From NCBI RefSeq assembly GCF_003391095.1, contig NZ_CP031447.1, forward strand, positions 1,860,001 through 1,924,000: a DNA stretch of 64,000 nt. Reading direction: 5' to 3'. This stretch comes from Austwickia chelonae. Lineage in GTDB: Bacteria; Actinomycetota; Actinomycetes; Actinomycetales; Dermatophilaceae. The notes beneath the pieces are model-generated. The model saw only the letters and a list, made by a program, of their open reading frames with translations. It did no database searches and was not told the DNA's origin. Position 1 is the stretch's first letter. Every line of letters begins with the position of its first letter. Of the stretch, positions 62,793-64,000 are shown in pieces. The position numbers and the translations under genes are program-made.

Positions 62793-64000
62793 TTACCCCC
62801 GGTCGTACCCGTTCATGCGCTCCCCGCCCTCACGGCGACGGCCGTTGTCGCGTCCGCGGTAGCCGCCGCCACCACGTCCGGGGCGCCCGCCCTGGCGCGG
62901 ACCACCACGGAAGGACCGCTTCGGTCGTCCTTCCACGATTCGCTGGTAGGACTCCTCCGGAACCGGGATACCTGAAGTACGCCGAGCGCCGGTCGCAGCC
63001 AACAGGGAGTCGTCTCCGGGACCGACCTCCACGGGACTGGCTTCGACACCGGCGGTACGCAGCAGCCGTTCCGTGGAGCGACGCTGATGAGGCAACGCCA
63101 AAGTCACCACGGCGCCGCGCTCACCGGCGCGAGCGGTCCGACCTGCCCGGTGTAGATAGTCTTTGTGATCCCGTGGCGGGTCGACCTGGAGGACGACCGA
63201 GACCTCGTCGACGTGGATACCCCGGGCAGCTACATCGGTGGCCACCAGGACCGGCATCCGGCCGTCCTTGAACGCCGCCAGCACCCGGTTACGGGCTCCC
63301 TGGTTCAGGCCTCCGTGCAGGGCGGCTGCCAGCACTCCCTGGTCACGGATCTCCCGGGCGACCCGGTCCGCGCCAAGCTTGGTCCGGACGAAGACGATGG
63401 TCCGTCCCTCCCGGTTCGCGACCTGAGCTGTCACGATCTTCTTGTGCTGCGGCTGGATCAGCAGGACGTGGTGGTCCATCGTGGTGACGCTGGCCGTGGG
63501 CTCATCGGTGGAGTGGATCGACGGGTCATTCAGGTAACGCTCGACCAGTTCGTCGATGCCGTTGTCGAGGGTCGCGGAGAAGAGCAGCCGCTGCCCGCCT
63601 GCTGGGACCTGGTCGAGGATCGCGGTCACATCGGGCAGGAAGCCCATGTCTGCCATGTGGTCGGCCTCGTCGAGCACCGCGATCGTGACACCATCCAGCC
63701 GGACAGCTCCTCGGTCCAACAGATCCATCAGACGCCCCGGTGTGGCGATCAACAGGTCGACGCCGCGTTCCAGTGCGGAGATCTGAGTGGTGTACGCAAG
63801 CCCACCTGCGACGAGCTTGTGACGCAGGCCGAGTACGTGAGCGATCGGTTCGAGCGCGTCGCTGACCTGCATGGCCAGCTCTCGCGTCGGCACCAGGACC
63901 AAAGCGCGGGGACGCTTGGGCTCGGACGGCTTCCCCTCGGCGAGACGCGCCAGGGTCGGCAGTCCGAAGGCCATGGTCTTACCTGATCCGGTCTGTCCAC
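62793..64000 (-). CDS. DEAD-box RNA helicase (RhlE/DeaD-like), cut by window edge
   Basis: An ATP-dependent RNA helicase missing its N-terminus (Q motif) beyond the right edge. The first visible codons give GQTGSGKTMAF (Walker A), then LVPTRELAMQVSDAL (Ia), ATPGRLMDLLDRG, VLDEADHMADMGFLPD (DEAD), LFSATLDNGID (SAT), TIVFVRTKLGAD, VLVATDVAARGIHVDEVS (V) and HRAGRTARAGERG (VI). The C-terminal 60 residues are RG/GG-rich (RGGGGYRGRDNGRR), an RNA-binding tail. The Met in MAFGLP is internal, not the start. Confidence 0.94.
   Translation of the reverse strand, partial: GQTGSGKTMAFGLPTLARLAEGKPSEPKRPRALVLVPTRELAMQVSDALEPIAHVLGLRHKLVAGGLAYTTQISALERGVDLLIATPGRLMDLLDRGAVRLDGVTIAVLDEADHMADMGFLPDVTAILDQVPAGGQRLLFSATLDNGIDELVERYLNDPSIHSTDEPTASVTTMDHHVLLIQPQHKKIVTAQVANREGRTIVFVRTKLGADRVAREIRDQGVLAAALHGGLNQGARNRVLAAFKDGRMPVLVATDVAARGIHVDEVSVVLQVDPPRDHKDYLHRAGRTARAGERGAVVTLALPHQRRSTERLLRTAGVEASPVEVGPGDDSLLAATGARRTSGIPVPEESYQRIVEGRPKRSFRGGPRQGGRPGRGGGGYRGRDNGRRREGGERMNGYDRG

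Overview
The window comes from a high-GC, mycothiol-producing actinobacterium. It encodes a complete pupylation and 20S proteasome set (pafA, prcA, prcB, pup, dop, arc), mshC of mycothiol biosynthesis, and several actinobacterial families (DUF3039, DUF3054, DUF3090, DUF2017, PAC2, SCO1664-like). A member of Micrococcales, perhaps Dermatophilaceae, fits the gene content, but I cannot prove the genus. At least 16 start codons lie 6-7 nt downstream of a TAnnnT-type hexamer and have no useful Shine-Dalgarno, which points to widespread leaderless transcription.

Layout. 1-12 kb: the minus-strand operon dop-pup-prcB-prcA-pafA (pafA is cut by the window edge). It is separated from the unfoldase operon (M50 protease, trmI, arc, pth2) by a methyltransferase, a TetR regulator, a PRPP-synthetase-like gene and DUF3054. 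12-23.5 kb: RecB-like nuclease, HAD phosphatase, metH, PAC2, mshC, SCO1664-like, DUF3090, histidine phosphatase, corA and uppP. 23.7-28 kb: an acidic protein, a YgiB-like lipoprotein, YgiC-like ATP-grasp ligase and DUF350 triad, a CopC-like protein and a DUF1707 protein.

28.1-33.9 kb: a drug-resistance block with a UvrA-like ABC protein, a 14-codon leader peptide containing MRLR, an ABC-F protein, a twice-frameshifted MFS pump, and an IS481 transposase fragment. 34.2-38.6 kb: AT-richer small membrane genes, a TetR regulator with a palindromic operator and a partner membrane protein, and an ABC exporter. 38.7-45.2 kb: a large SF1 helicase of unknown function, then a small island bounded by a 47-bp imperfect repeat of the tRNA-Lys 3' half. 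The island holds a FRG-domain gene and a decayed IS630 element.

45.2-64 kb: housekeeping genes. These are threonine catabolism (tdh-kbl), GroES-like/DUF3618, bcp, tRNA-Leu, rdgB-rph-murI, DUF2017-clpS divergent from pncB-pncA, a CoA-transferase, an OatA-like acyltransferase, an RDD protein, an Lrp regulator, an SF2 helicase, DUF3039, YqgE, and a DEAD-box helicase cut by the right edge.

How the genes connect: Dop deamidates Pup-Gln, PafA ligates Pup to target lysines, ARC unfolds pupylated proteins, and PrcA/PrcB degrade them. PncA and PncB form the nicotinamide salvage route. Tdh and Kbl convert threonine to glycine and acetyl-CoA. The ABC-F gene looks switchable by a macrolide-type stalling peptide.
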